Source of the DNA: Thalassolituus marinus
Lineage (GTDB): Bacteria; Pseudomonadota; Gammaproteobacteria; Pseudomonadales; Oceanobacteraceae
Direction of reading: 5' to 3'
DNA length: 64,000 bases
Assembly: GCF_020320395.1 (NCBI RefSeq)
Contig: NZ_JAEDAH010000041.1
Location: 1 to 64,000 of the forward strand
Made by a program: the position numbers and the translations under genes. The notes under the pieces are model-generated. The model was not told where the DNA came from. It saw only the letters and a program-made list of their open reading frames with translations, and searched no databases. Positions 8,159-18,012 of the stretch are shown here, piece by piece (within the stretch, counting starts at the first letter, position 1; the number at the start of each line of letters is the position of its first letter).

Positions 8159-9889
8159 GTGAAGTTCCTGCGCCAGCATTGGCAGAACCTGATTTCGTTG
8201 TCCGATAACCAGATAGGTCTGGCGCTATTGGCGTTGCTGGCTGGTATTGCCAGCGCACTGGTCATCAGTCTTTTCCGTCTTGCCATCGAGTGGCCACTCA
8301 CCGGCATCTTCGCTATCGATAATGCCGATCAGTTCGAAGCACTCTCCGAAAACTCACGCTTGCTGCTGTTACTGGGCGGCGGTGCTGCCTTGATTGCGCT
8401 GTTTCATTACCTCCGTCCGGAACGGCGCGGCGTCGGCGTCACCCATGTCATGCAGCGTATGGAGTTACATCAGGGCTATCTGCCGCTGGGTAATCTGGTC
8501 ACCCAGTGGGTGGCAGCCGTGATAGCTATCGTCAGTGGCCATAGCGTAGGGCGAGAAGGTCCGGCGGTTCATCTGGGGGCGGGTACCGCCAGCCAGATTG
8601 GTCAGTCTGCCGGTCTGGCGCATCATCGTTTACGCATTCTCGCCGGTGCCGGTGTTGCCAGCGCGATTTCGGCATCGTTTAACACGCCAATGGCCGGGGT
8701 TATCTTCGCCATGGAAGTGGTATTGCTGGAGTACAACATACGTGGCTTCGTGCCAATCATTCTGGCCTCCGTTGCCGGTGCCATTGTGTCGGAAGCGCTG
8801 TTCGGTGCTGAAACTGCATTCGCGGTACCGGCATTCGACATGCGCTCGCTGGCCGAAATCCCCTACATTCTGGCACTGGGCGTCATAGGCGGCCTTGTCG
8901 CGACGGCTTTTATTTATCTGGTAAAGGGCTTTCAGAAACTGAATCGTTTCCCCATCTGGTTTAAATGGGGGGCACTGACGCTGACCACCGCTGCCATCAG
9001 CCTGATGTTCCCACAGCTGCTCGGGATTGGTTACGACACAGTGAACGCGACCCTGGCCGGCGAGGTTGTGATGGGCACACTGCTGGCGCTGTTACTGGGT
9101 AAGCTGCTGCTATCGTCCTGGGCAGCAGCAGTCAGCTTTCCTGCCGGATTGATTGGTCCGACATTGTTTATCGGCGCAGCACTGGGTGGTCTGATGGGGC
9201 AACTATCGGCCTGGCTGCTGCCGGAATATCCGGTATCCATCGGTTTCTATACCCTGTTAGGTATGGGTGCACTGATGGGTGCTGTACTGCGCGCACCGCT
9301 CGCTGCACTGGTCGCATTACTGGAGCTGACTGCTAACCCCAACATTATTATGCCGGGCATGCTGGCCATCGTGATTGCCAGTCTGGTGGTCAGTGAAGTG
9401 TTCCGCCTGCCATCGGTGTTTGAAGTTCAGCTTGGTGGCGGTCACAACTATCAGCTGCCCGACCCGGTTCAGCAGATGCTGCGTAATACATGGGTGGCGG
9501 CCGCCATGTCGCAATCGTTTGTCGTCGCTCCGCGCAGTGTCAGCGTAGAGACTGCTGGCTTTATGCTTCAGCGCGAACCGGACTGGCTGCTACTGGAAGA
9601 TGAGAAAGTCATCGTGCCACCCGCGGCTATCGCTGAAGCACTGGAAATAAGCGAAGCCGATGATGATGGACGCCACCCGGATGTTGATCTGATCGCCATT
9701 CCGGCCGATCGCCAGCAGGTAGAATTTATTTCGCTGAAGGCCAATATGCAGGATGCCTTAGACCTGATGGAGCAGCATCACATACAATGGCTGGCCGTTT
9801 ACCGCGACGACCAGTACAGTCGCTGCGTTGGTCTGGTGTCACAAACCATGATCGAACACTTTTACCACTATCACCCAAGAGGTCGCTGA
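8159..9889 (+). CDS. ClC-type chloride channel/transporter with C-terminal CBS-like region
   Basis: 576-residue membrane protein of the ClC family with about ten or more helices, then a cytoplasmic tail resembling CBS domains (from about 440). It carries the gating-glutamate motif GREGPAVHLGAG (131-142) and the third ion-pathway motif ASFNTPMAGVIFAMEV (172-187). Where E. coli ClcA has GSGIP, this protein has GVGVT. At the position of the ClcA proton glutamate E203 (ClcA IIEEM, here AMEVV) it has valine, which is channel-like rather than antiporter-like. The start is GTG at 8159 after AAGGA. Its stop overlaps hemJ by 1 bp. Confidence 0.9.
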   Translation: MKFLRQHWQNLISLSDNQIGLALLALLAGIASALVISLFRLAIEWPLTGIFAIDNADQFEALSENSRLLLLLGGGAALIALFHYLRPERRGVGVTHVMQRMELHQGYLPLGNLVTQWVAAVIAIVSGHSVGREGPAVHLGAGTASQIGQSAGLAHHRLRILAGAGVASAISASFNTPMAGVIFAMEVVLLEYNIRGFVPIILASVAGAIVSEALFGAETAFAVPAFDMRSLAEIPYILALGVIGGLVATAFIYLVKGFQKLNRFPIWFKWGALTLTTAAISLMFPQLLGIGYDTVNATLAGEVVMGTLLALLLGKLLLSSWAAAVSFPAGLIGPTLFIGAALGGLMGQLSAWLLPEYPVSIGFYTLLGMGALMGAVLRAPLAALVALLELTANPNIIMPGMLAIVIASLVVSEVFRLPSVFEVQLGGGHNYQLPDPVQQMLRNTWVAAAMSQSFVVAPRSVSVETAGFMLQREPDWLLLEDEKVIVPPAAIAEALEISEADDDGRHPDVDLIAIPADRQQVEFISLKANMQDALDLMEQHHIQWLAVYRDDQYSRCVGLVSQTMIEHFYHYHPRGR

Positions 9890-10314
9890 TGCTTTGGGTA
9901 AAAGCTTTTCACATTATTGCTGTCGTTACCTGGTTCGCCGCGATTTTCTATCTGCCGCGCCTGTTTGTGTATCACGCAGCTGCAGAGGATGAAGTCTCGC
10001 GTGAGCGTTTCAAAATCATGGAACGTAAGCTCTATCGCGGCATTATGATGCCATCCATGATAGCCGTGGTGGCACTGGGTAGCTGGGCCATCAGCTATAA
10101 CCCGGATTACTATCTGGTGCAGACTCACTGGCTGCACGCCAAGCTGACGCTGGTCGCGTTGCTGATCGTTTACCATTTTTACTGTGGCCACCTGGTGAAG
10201 GTGTTCCGCGATGACAAAAACCAGCGCAGTCATGTGTTCTATCGCTGGTTTAACGAAATCCCTGTATTCCTGCTGATCGCCATCGTCATTCTGGTGGTCG
10301 TGCGTCCATTCTGA
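9889..10314 (+). CDS. hemJ: Protoporphyrinogen IX oxidase HemJ
   Basis: Small inner-membrane haem enzyme that oxidises protoporphyrinogen IX to protoporphyrin IX. The 141 residues contain four hydrophobic helices, with the conserved histidine in [20 protein letters not shown] and the Y-H pair of LFVYHA. The ATG at 9889 overlaps the ClC stop (TGATG), and hemL follows after 20 bp; this second haem gene supports the call. Confidence 0.92.
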   Translation: MLWVKAFHIIAVVTWFAAIFYLPRLFVYHAAAEDEVSRERFKIMERKLYRGIMMPSMIAVVALGSWAISYNPDYYLVQTHWLHAKLTLVALLIVYHFYCGHLVKVFRDDKNQRSHVFYRWFNEIPVFLLIAIVILVVVRPF

Positions 10315-10334
10315 TTTATACCGAAGAGATTGTT

Positions 10335-11630
10335 ATGAGCTATTCCATCGCCCAATCCGAAGCCTTATTTGAAGCTGCACAGAAACACATTCCGGGTGGC
10401 GTTAACTCGCCGGTACGTGCCTTTAAAGGTGTTGGCGGCACGCCAATCTTCTTCGACCATGCCAAAGGCGCATATGTATTCGACGCTGACGGCAACCGCT
10501 ATATCGATTACGTTGGCAGCTGGGGGCCGATGATTCTCGGTCACTCCGCCGATGAAATTCTGGATGCGGTAAAAGCGCGCATGGAAAAGGGCCTGAGCTT
10601 TGGCGCACCAACCCATATCGAAATCGATATGGCAGAAGAAGTGTGCAAACTGATTCCCTCCATGGACATGGTGCGCATGGTGAACTCTGGTACCGAAGCC
10701 ACCATGAGTGCCATTCGTCTGGCGCGTGGCTTTACCGGTCGCGATAAACTGGTGAAGTTTGAAGGATGCTACCACGGCCACGCCGATTCTCTGCTGGTAA
10801 AAGCCGGCTCTGGCATGCTGACCTTAGGCGTTCCTACGTCGCCGGGCGTTCCTGCAGCCGTTGCTGAAAACACCATCACCCTGAACTACAACGACCTCGA
10901 CCACCTTAAGGAATGCTTCGCTCAGTGCGCTAATGAAATCGCCTGTGTGATCATCGAGCCGGTAGCCGGCAATATGAACTGCATTCCGCCGAGCAAATCC
11001 TTCCTGCAGGGTCTGCGTGAGCTGTGCACTACCCACGGCATCGTACTGATTTTCGACGAAGTCATGTCTGGTTTCCGTGCCGCTCTTGGTGGCGCGCAGG
11101 AATACTACGGCATCGTGCCGGACATGACCTGTCTGGGTAAGGTCATCGGCGGCGGCCTGCCTGTGGGTGCCTTCGGTGGTAAACGCGAAATCATGGAATA
11201 CCTGGCACCGCTGGGCCCTGTGTATCAGGCTGGTACGCTGTCGGGTAACCCGTTGGCGATGGCGGCTGGCCTGGCCATGCTGAAAGCCATTCAGAAGCCA
11301 GGCTTCTACGAGCAACTGAGCGCACGCGTACAACAGTTACTGAACGGCCTGCAGGCCGCAGCAGATGCCCACGGCGTTCCGTTTACCCACAACAGTGCGG
11401 GCTCTATGTTTGGCTTCTTCTTCACCGAACTGAAAGAAGTGAACACCTTCCGCGATGTCGCTGACCACTGCGATGGCGAGCGCTTCAACAAGTTCTTCCA
11501 CGGTATGCTGAAAGAAGGCGTTTACCTGGCACCGTCTTCGTTTGAGGCTGGCTTTATGTCTATCGCGCATAGCGAGCAGGATATTCTGGATACCATCGCC
11601 GCCGCCGACCGGGTTATGGCGACGCTGTAA
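10335..11630 (+). CDS. hemL: Glutamate-1-semialdehyde 2,1-aminomutase
   Basis: PLP enzyme that makes 5-aminolevulinate from glutamate-1-semialdehyde in the C5 route to haem. The 431-residue protein has the family opening [19 protein letters not shown], the phosphate-site [19 protein letters not shown], and the PLP lysine in [19 protein letters not shown]. It is co-directional with hemJ and is followed after 1 bp by a small membrane-protein gene. Confidence 0.97.
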   Translation: MSYSIAQSEALFEAAQKHIPGGVNSPVRAFKGVGGTPIFFDHAKGAYVFDADGNRYIDYVGSWGPMILGHSADEILDAVKARMEKGLSFGAPTHIEIDMAEEVCKLIPSMDMVRMVNSGTEATMSAIRLARGFTGRDKLVKFEGCYHGHADSLLVKAGSGMLTLGVPTSPGVPAAVAENTITLNYNDLDHLKECFAQCANEIACVIIEPVAGNMNCIPPSKSFLQGLRELCTTHGIVLIFDEVMSGFRAALGGAQEYYGIVPDMTCLGKVIGGGLPVGAFGGKREIMEYLAPLGPVYQAGTLSGNPLAMAAGLAMLKAIQKPGFYEQLSARVQQLLNGLQAAADAHGVPFTHNSAGSMFGFFFTELKEVNTFRDVADHCDGERFNKFFHGMLKEGVYLAPSSFEAGFMSIAHSEQDILDTIAAADRVMATL

Positions 11631-11631
11631 G

Positions 11632-12171
11632 ATGCTGATTGCCGGTTCAATACTACTCGCCGCCCTGAGTGGCTTGCTGCTGTGGAGCAGTAAGCCCGCT
11701 GCTAATTGGTCGGGTATAGCCAGTGCCCGCTTTGCTGCGGGCCTGATTCTGCTGATTCATGCGTTGCTGTCGCTGACGGGCAACCTGATCCCCGCCGAGG
11801 GGCAGCTGATTGCCGAACAGTTAAGTCTGTATGCAGCACTGCCTTTGCTGGTTGCTACCCTGCTGGTTAACGCCCTTGGTTATCAATGGTCGCGCCTGAT
11901 CTGGGGCCGCATATTGCTGGCCTTGTGTGTGGTGTTTGAACTGACCCGCCGAGCGGGAGAACTCCCTGCATTGCTGTGGGCCAGTCTGGCCATCGCGGCA
12001 ATCAGTGCACTACTGCAGATACCAGCTAATAAGAAAAACGCCAGTGCGGCTCTGGGCTGCTGGATTCTTCTGGGTGTGTGGTTACAGCAAACTGCGCTGC
12101 ATCAGGGGGATATTAACCTCTGGCTGAGCATCACTCTCATTCCTGTCATATATCTCCATCGCCGTCACTGA
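11632..12171 (+). CDS. Small inner-membrane protein of unknown function
   Basis: 179 residues from the ATG at 11632, one base after the hemL stop, so probably translated with it. The sequence is almost entirely hydrophobic and predicts five or six membrane helices (LIAGSILLAALSGLLLW near the start). No catalytic motif or family was recognised. Conserved placement downstream of hemL would suggest a role in haem or membrane biology, but that is not shown by the sequence. Confidence 0.7.
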   Translation: MLIAGSILLAALSGLLLWSSKPAANWSGIASARFAAGLILLIHALLSLTGNLIPAEGQLIAEQLSLYAALPLLVATLLVNALGYQWSRLIWGRILLALCVVFELTRRAGELPALLWASLAIAAISALLQIPANKKNASAALGCWILLGVWLQQTALHQGDINLWLSITLIPVIYLHRRH

Positions 12172-12226
12172 TCCCGTTACATTGTCTACACTTACGTAAT
12201 GTGTGGATATTTACAATGGTATCAGT

Positions 12227-13717
12227 ATGGTTACAATCCGTGATCAGTTTTACCGTCAGGCGGACCGGTTTTTCACCGGCGTTCTGGCCGCCCTGCTGGG
12301 TGTTTCTTTCCTGCTGGCCAGTTGGTACAACACCTGGGCGGAAGCCCTGCTGATCGGTATTCCGGCGTTGCTGGTACCGGTAATAGTCAGCAAGATATCA
12401 CCGGCCAGCCGCATGTCGCGCCTCAGCTATGCCGCAGCGCTGATGGTCTTTTCTGCGCTGCATATCCATCAGGCTCACGGCTTACTGGAAATGCACTTCG
12501 GCATCTTTGTGCTGCTCGCATTGCTGCTCTACTACCGTGACGTATTACCGATTGTGACCGCTGCAGCCGTGATTGCGGTTCACCACCTGACCTTTAATTA
12601 TCTGCAGGAACAGGGCAATCCGGTATGGATATTCGAGGCCCGCACCGGCATCAATATTGTGTTATTGCACGCGGTATTTGTGGTGGTTGAGTCTGCAGCA
12701 CTGATTTACCTGGCACGTAAGAGCTGGGCCGAATTCCTGCAGAATGCCGAGCTGCTGAAAATTGGCCAGCACATTTCCAGAGAGGGACCGGTCGACCTGA
12801 CTTTCCGCGTAGAAAGACCGGAAGGCGAATTTACAGAGTCATTCAACGAATTCTTTGCCCTGATGAACAGCATTGTTGCGCAGGTGAATGACCTGTCACA
12901 GCAGATTGATAGTGTTGGGCGCTCATTTGCCGAAGGCACACAAAAGCTGAGTGCCGGAGCTCGGCGCCAGCATGACGAAACCGATCAGATTGCCACCGCC
13001 ACCAGCCAGATGACCGCCTCGATGCAGGAAGTGCAGTCCAACTCACAGAGCGCCGCGACAACAGCAAGTGAAGCCGATCATATTGGTGGTGAATCTGAGG
13101 TCAGTATTACCAGGGCGCGTTCTACCATTGAAACGCTGGCGACCAGTATTACGCAGGCCAACAGCGTGATTCAGAACCTGGATAGCGAAAGTAACAATAT
13201 TGGCTCGGTACTGCAGGTGATTCAGGGCATTGCCGAACAAACCAACCTGCTGGCACTGAACGCAGCCATTGAAGCAGCGCGCGCAGGCGAACAGGGCCGA
13301 GGCTTTGCCGTTGTTGCGGACGAAGTACGAACACTGGCTTCCCGCACCCATGAAAGCACCAAGGAGATTCAGCAGATGATTGAACGTCTGCAGAAAGGTT
13401 CCGCGGAAGCGGTTCATGCCATGGACGCCAGTAAGAAAGGGGTTGATTCCAGTGTCGAGCAGATTGCTCAGGCCGCCGACAAGCTGTTGAGCATGAAAGC
13501 ATCGGTGACCAGTATTCATGGCATGAGCCAGCAGATTGCCCGCGCTATCGACGAGCAAAGCATGGCCATCAATGAAGTGAACTCCAACCTGACCGTCATT
13601 CGTGATATCAGTGAGGACACCACCGAACAGGCTGCACTATCGGCATCCAACTCCGCCCAGCTGGTTGCTATGGCCAGCGACCTGCGTGGATTGCTGACAC
13701 GTCTTAAAGCGGAATAA
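12227..13717 (+). CDS. Methyl-accepting chemotaxis protein with polytopic membrane sensor
   Basis: 496 residues from the ATG at 12227 (an in-frame GTG at 12203 is possible; neither has a clear ribosome site). The N-terminal 170 residues hold about six membrane helices and no periplasmic ligand domain. They contain paired histidines ([14 protein letters not shown] and [10 protein letters not shown]), which could bind haem or a metal. A linker and a signalling coiled coil follow, with the receptor tip [19 protein letters not shown] and [12 protein letters not shown], which contacts CheA/CheW. No C-terminal CheR/CheB pentapeptide is visible. Downstream is a convergent lipoprotein gene. Confidence 0.9.
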   Translation: MVTIRDQFYRQADRFFTGVLAALLGVSFLLASWYNTWAEALLIGIPALLVPVIVSKISPASRMSRLSYAAALMVFSALHIHQAHGLLEMHFGIFVLLALLLYYRDVLPIVTAAAVIAVHHLTFNYLQEQGNPVWIFEARTGINIVLLHAVFVVVESAALIYLARKSWAEFLQNAELLKIGQHISREGPVDLTFRVERPEGEFTESFNEFFALMNSIVAQVNDLSQQIDSVGRSFAEGTQKLSAGARRQHDETDQIATATSQMTASMQEVQSNSQSAATTASEADHIGGESEVSITRARSTIETLATSITQANSVIQNLDSESNNIGSVLQVIQGIAEQTNLLALNAAIEAARAGEQGRGFAVVADEVRTLASRTHESTKEIQQMIERLQKGSAEAVHAMDASKKGVDSSVEQIAQAADKLLSMKASVTSIHGMSQQIARAIDEQSMAINEVNSNLTVIRDISEDTTEQAALSASNSAQLVAMASDLRGLLTRLKAE

Positions 13718-13737
13718 ACAGGCCAGTGCATAATCAG

Positions 13738-14154
13738 TTACTGGCACTGCGCCAGTAACTGATTCAGCCGCTCAGTCATCGCCACGTCACTTTGCGCAAA
13801 GACCAATCCACGCTGCAACAGATTACGTGCCTGAGCACGATCACCCATCTGCAGGCTGACCCAGGCCTGACGATAAAACACCGCCGGGTTACGTGGCTGA
13901 ATCTGCCGCGCCTGATCGAGATAGGTCATGGCCGAACGCCAGCGTTGCTTACGTCGTTCAATCTCAGCTTTGGCAAAAAGACTGGCAATGGCCGGATGGT
14001 GATTCCCCTCGGTAAAGCTCCCCATCGAGCCGTCCGCCTGCCAGTCAGGTAAGGCTGCAACATTGACCCTCTGCTGGTCAGGCCCTTCAGGCACCGCAGA
14101 GCAGCCCGCCAGAAAAGCAGAAAAGGTAAAAATCAGAACAACCAGTCGAACCAC
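13738..14154 (-). CDS. lpoP: TPR outer-membrane lipoprotein, probable PBP1b activator (LpoP-like)
   Basis: 138 residues from a GTG at 14154 (GGAG upstream), overlapping the end of mrcB by 22 bp. It has a lipoprotein signal with lipobox LAGC, then TPR-type helices (AIASLFAKAEIERRKQRW, NPAVFYRQAWVSLQMGD, ARNLLQRGLVFAQSD). In Pseudomonas the lipoprotein LpoP, a TPR protein encoded beside PBP1b, activates that enzyme from the outer membrane. Overlap with mrcB, lipobox and TPR together support the same role, but sequence identity to LpoP could not be tested. Confidence 0.72.
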   Translation of the reverse strand: MVRLVVLIFTFSAFLAGCSAVPEGPDQQRVNVAALPDWQADGSMGSFTEGNHHPAIASLFAKAEIERRKQRWRSAMTYLDQARQIQPRNPAVFYRQAWVSLQMGDRAQARNLLQRGLVFAQSDVAMTERLNQLLAQCQ

Positions 14155-16448
14155 GACTTTTTCTCCCCGGATGAAGGCTCGGTCAGTGGATCGCATTGCC
14201 CTGCTGCTGCCGGCACCCGATCCCTGATAAATGGGTACAGTGTACCGCGGCAACCGTTTTCTACCAGTTGCCCTGCCGCATTCACCGGCACCATCTGCAA
14301 TAAGTCGGCTGGCGGCAATGGTTCACTGCCTGCACTGCGGAATGTATCCAGCCAGATTGGCAGGGCAGCACTACTGCCAGCAAATGGCATTGGCTGATTG
14401 TCATCACGACCGACCCAGACGACACCGAGATGGCGGTTATCAAAACCTGCGAACCAGGCATCACGCTGATCGTCACTGGTACCGGTTTTCGCCGCCAGCG
14501 GCCCTTCCAGCTCCTGAGTGATACGACGAGCGGTTCCGCGCTCAGCCACCTGTTCCAGACCGTAGCGCAGCCACTGCATCATAGCCGGACTGACGACCTG
14601 CTCCCCACGCAACGCATAGGATGAAAGCGTCTCACCTTTCGCCGTCGCCACCGCTTCGATGGTGCGCAGAGGCATGACAAAACCCTGCGAGGCGATAGTC
14701 TGATACATGGCCGCGACTTCAACCGGTGACAGAGAAATCGCCCCCAGCAACATGGATGGATACGGTGGCACTTCCGCCTGCAACCCCAGCTCTTTGAACG
14801 TGGCGGCAACGTTACCGAGCCCAACAGTCATGCCAAGACGTGCCGTAGCCTGGTTCAGGGATCGCGCCAGCGCATCGGCCATCGGCAACGCACCGTGCGA
14901 CTTATGATCATAATTCTGCGGCTGCCACAGCTGGCCACCCGGACCGGAAACACTGACCGGCTTGTCGTCGATCACCGAGCCCCAGTGATAACGGCCACTT
15001 TCCAGTGCCGCCAGATAAACCACCGGCTTGGCCAGCGAACCAATGGCACGTTTCGCCGCCAGCGCGCGGTTAAAACCAAAGAACTCCGGTTTACGCGAGC
15101 CGAGTAAAGCCCTGACTTCACCACCATCCACACTGGTGATCACGGCAGCGGTTTCCAGTACATCCTTCAATTCACGACTGCGGCTTTCGAGTCGTTTCAG
15201 CGTCGCTTGTGCAGCTTCTTCAACCGCGTTCTGCATCCATGGATCAAGGGTGGTAAATATACGCAGGCCTTCACTCTGCAGGTCTTGCAGACGGTAATCC
15301 CGTTGCAACTGAGCACGCGCCAGTTCAAGGAACGCGGGATACTCACGTTGCCCAGCCCGCCCGGCTGCAGACGTCAGCAATGGCTTACCCTGTGCAACAA
15401 TGCGCTGACCATCAGTGATAATGCCGTTGTCCGCCATCAGCCCCAGGATCAGATCACGACGTTCTTTGGCGCGCTCGGGATTGCGACGTGGGTTGTAGTA
15501 GGAAGCGCCTTTAACCAGTCCGACCAGTGTCGCGATCTCTCCGTTATCCAGCTCTTTAACCGACTTACCAAAATAGAAACGCGCCGCCAGTCCGAAGCCA
15601 TGAATTGCGCGCCGTCCGGCCTGCCCGAGATATACCTCATTCAGGTAGGCCTGCAGAATTTCCTCTTTGCTGTAATGCAACTCCAGCAGCAGGGCCATCA
15701 GCGCCTCCTGCCCTTTACGTATCAGAGTACGTTCACTGCTGAGGAAAAAGTTTTTTACCAGCTGCTGGGTAAGTGTCGATCCCCCCTGAACAAAGCCGCC
15801 CGCTTTAACATTGGCCAGCATGGCGCGCGCAATGCCACGCAGCGAAATACCCCAGTGTTCGAAAAAGGCTTTATCCTCGGTAACCACCAGCGCAGCAACC
15901 AATGCCGGGGGAACATCTTCCAGCCTGACCAGCTCACGGTCTTCATTGTGGGCGGGGAAAATACCGCCGATGTACTGAGGCTCAAGCCGCACCAGGCCAA
16001 CGTCCTCACCCTGCTCGCGCAGGCGACTGATGCGGCCATCGCGAATACTCAATTCGATCCGGCGCGCAGACTCAGGACCATCCCAGAACGGGAACGCACG
16101 GCGGAAAATAGTCCATTGCTCGCCGCTACGGGTGTAACTACCGGGGCGATCCGCATAGCCACGAGCGCTGTAGTCCGACCAGCTCAGCTCCGCTTCCAGC
16201 TGGCTCGCTGACAACAATTGCCCCGGATACAACAACAAGGGTCGCGCATACACCTTGGCCGGCAGAGCCCACTTATTACCGTCAAAACGCTCCCGTACCT
16301 GGGCATCAAGATACACCAGCCAGCCTGCCAGCAGCGCCAGCCCGACCAGGCTCAGGCGCAGCATCCATGCCAGCCAGACTTTACGTCTGCCTGATAAAGA
16401 AGGCCGTTCAGACTTAGATTTTTTAGCGGCAGGTTTGCGTTGACTCAT
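14133..16448 (-). CDS. mrcB: Penicillin-binding protein 1B, bifunctional transglycosylase/transpeptidase
   Basis: Class A PBP that polymerises and cross-links peptidoglycan. 771 residues: a basic cytoplasmic tail with one membrane helix (about 28-50), a UB2H-like region (about 75-150), a GT51 glycosyltransferase (VTEDKAFFEHWG, GGSTLTQQLVKN, EIYLGQ-type VYLGQ), and a transpeptidase with SLAK (active serine), SLN and KTGT. The ATG lies at 16448. Its last codons overlap the lipoprotein gene, a compact arrangement that would couple the synthase to its likely activator. Confidence 0.96.
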   Translation of the reverse strand: MSQRKPAAKKSKSERPSLSGRRKVWLAWMLRLSLVGLALLAGWLVYLDAQVRERFDGNKWALPAKVYARPLLLYPGQLLSASQLEAELSWSDYSARGYADRPGSYTRSGEQWTIFRRAFPFWDGPESARRIELSIRDGRISRLREQGEDVGLVRLEPQYIGGIFPAHNEDRELVRLEDVPPALVAALVVTEDKAFFEHWGISLRGIARAMLANVKAGGFVQGGSTLTQQLVKNFFLSSERTLIRKGQEALMALLLELHYSKEEILQAYLNEVYLGQAGRRAIHGFGLAARFYFGKSVKELDNGEIATLVGLVKGASYYNPRRNPERAKERRDLILGLMADNGIITDGQRIVAQGKPLLTSAAGRAGQREYPAFLELARAQLQRDYRLQDLQSEGLRIFTTLDPWMQNAVEEAAQATLKRLESRSRELKDVLETAAVITSVDGGEVRALLGSRKPEFFGFNRALAAKRAIGSLAKPVVYLAALESGRYHWGSVIDDKPVSVSGPGGQLWQPQNYDHKSHGALPMADALARSLNQATARLGMTVGLGNVAATFKELGLQAEVPPYPSMLLGAISLSPVEVAAMYQTIASQGFVMPLRTIEAVATAKGETLSSYALRGEQVVSPAMMQWLRYGLEQVAERGTARRITQELEGPLAAKTGTSDDQRDAWFAGFDNRHLGVVWVGRDDNQPMPFAGSSAALPIWLDTFRSAGSEPLPPADLLQMVPVNAAGQLVENGCRGTLYPFIRDRVPAAAGQCDPLTEPSSGEKKSWFDWLF

Positions 16449-16795
16449 CAGGTAATACCGGGCTCCGGACAGCGGGCATCATAGCAGCAGCCCTGCGCCA
16501 AACCTAACCTCGACGATAAGCATGGCAGCACCGCTGGGAACCCATCGGGCCAGAGATGACAACAAGTATTCTTCATCGTGACAATCCAATCTATTGTCTG
16601 TATTTTTTCCATATTATTGCCATTATTGCCAGCTGATGCCTGTCTTCCTGACAGTGGTTGGCGATGACTGATGGCATCTGATTCCGGGGTTTGCTGCGCA
16701 CTGTCAGGCGCTTTAATCCCTGAATACCTGAGACGGTCACTGTATGACCGATTAATTGGCCCCCTGTTGCAGGGACAAGCTGGAGAACTGGCTTA
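16449..16795. promoter_or_regulatory. 347 bp intergenic region between mrcB and potF; inverted repeat and structured potF leader
   Basis: This region separates the divergent mrcB and potF genes. It contains an inverted repeat GACAAT/ATTGTC (16580-16598) and, closer to potF, small perfect hairpins CGGTCA/TGACCG (16734-16750) and CCCTG/CAGGG (16762-16774), which would form in the potF leader RNA ahead of GGAG (16782-16785). No protein gene was found, and no known riboswitch was recognised. Confidence 0.45.
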
Positions 16796-17896
16796 ATGAA
16801 CAAGCGCTTACTGGGTATTAGCACTGTTACCGCGGCACTGATGGCGACCAGCCTGACGGTTTCAGCGCAGGAAGAACTGCACATCTACAACTGGTCTGAC
16901 TACATCGCCGAAGACACCATCGCTAACTTTGAAAAAGCGACAGGTATCAAGGTGACCTACGACGTTTACGATTCCAATGAAGTTCTGGAAGCGAAGATGC
17001 TCGCTGGCCACAGCGGCTACGACCTGATTTTTCCAACTGCGCGCCCGTTCGCCGACCGTGGCATTAAAGCCGGTCTGTACCAGACCTACGACAAGAGCAA
17101 GCTGAGCAATTTCAGTAACCTTGATCCGATCATCATGAATTCACTGAGTGATATCGACCCGGGCAACCAGTATCTGGTTCCTTACATGTGGGGCACCACA
17201 GGTATCGCTTATAACGTCGACAAAGTGAAAGCGATTCTGGGTGACGATATGCCGCTGGATACCTGGAAGCTGGTATTCGACCCTGAAATCACCAAAAAGC
17301 TGTCAGCCTGTGGCGTTGCGCTGATGGATGACCCAACCGAAGTATTCGTTGCCGCCCGTGCTTATCTGGGTAAGCCGACTGATGACTTCAGCAAGAAAGC
17401 CGTCGCCGAAGCCGCTGATGTTGTCGGTGCTGTGCGTGAAAATATCCGTTATTTCCACAGTTCACAGACCATTAACGATATGGCCAATGGTGATATCTGT
17501 GTCGCTCATGGCTACTCTGGCGACATGCTGCAGGCTCAGGCTCGTGCCGTAGAAGCCGCAAATGGCGTACAGGTTGAGTACGTAGTGCCAAGCGAAGGCG
17601 CTGTCGTCTGGACCGACGTTGCTATCATTCCTGCCGATGCGCCAAACGTTGCTAACGCACACAAATTCGTTAACTACCTGCTGCAGCCGGAAGTGATTGC
17701 ACCAATCACCAACTACGTTGCTTACGCAAACGCCAACAAGGCCGCAACCAGTCTGGTCGACGAAGAAGTGCGTAACAACCCGGGTATTTACCCACCACCG
17801 GCCACGCAGGAAAAGCTGCTGGTTCTGAAAACGCCTGCCGACAAGGAAGTGCGTAATATGAACCGCGCCTGGACCCGCGCGAAAACCGGTAAATAA
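16796..17896 (+). CDS. potF: Polyamine ABC transporter substrate-binding protein (PotF-like, copy 1)
   Basis: Periplasmic binding protein for putrescine or related polyamines. 366 residues with a signal peptide ending near VSAQE, then the PotF/PotD signature LHIYNWSDYIAEDT, the conserved YDVYDSNEVLEAK strand, and the central MWGTTGIAYN loop. The WSDY cluster contributes to the ligand site in PotF. A C-terminal MNRAWTRAKTG matches the family end. It leads a potFGHI set. A terminator lies between it and potG, which would give more binding protein than transporter. Confidence 0.93.
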   Translation: MNKRLLGISTVTAALMATSLTVSAQEELHIYNWSDYIAEDTIANFEKATGIKVTYDVYDSNEVLEAKMLAGHSGYDLIFPTARPFADRGIKAGLYQTYDKSKLSNFSNLDPIIMNSLSDIDPGNQYLVPYMWGTTGIAYNVDKVKAILGDDMPLDTWKLVFDPEITKKLSACGVALMDDPTEVFVAARAYLGKPTDDFSKKAVAEAADVVGAVRENIRYFHSSQTINDMANGDICVAHGYSGDMLQAQARAVEAANGVQVEYVVPSEGAVVWTDVAIIPADAPNVANAHKFVNYLLQPEVIAPITNYVAYANANKAATSLVDEEVRNNPGIYPPPATQEKLLVLKTPADKEVRNMNRAWTRAKTGK

Positions 17897-17950
17897 TTCG
17901 CAGACTGTTGCGAAATACACTGGAAGTGCTGCTTTAAATGCAGCCTTCCT

Positions 17951-17986
17951 GACCCCGTCCTGCAAAGTTCGGGGTCTTTTTGTTTT
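17951..17986 (+). terminator. Intra-operon rho-independent terminator between potF and potG
   Basis: A perfect 7 bp stem GACCCCG/CGGGGTC (17951-17957 and 17970-17976) is followed by a T-rich run. It lies 54 bp after the potF stop and before potG, so it is probably partial and sets the ratio of binding protein to transporter. Confidence 0.85.
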
Positions 17987-18012
17987 TAAGCCTACTGGAG
18001 CACTCAGCACGA

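Noticed and set aside
15207-16211. 334-codon plus-strand frame inside mrcB
   Set aside because: Complement of a well-supported PBP1b gene; composition follows the opposite-strand codons and no family is recognisable.
16449-16795. Riboswitch in the potF leader
   Set aside because: Small hairpins are present, but no known riboswitch core could be recognised by eye.
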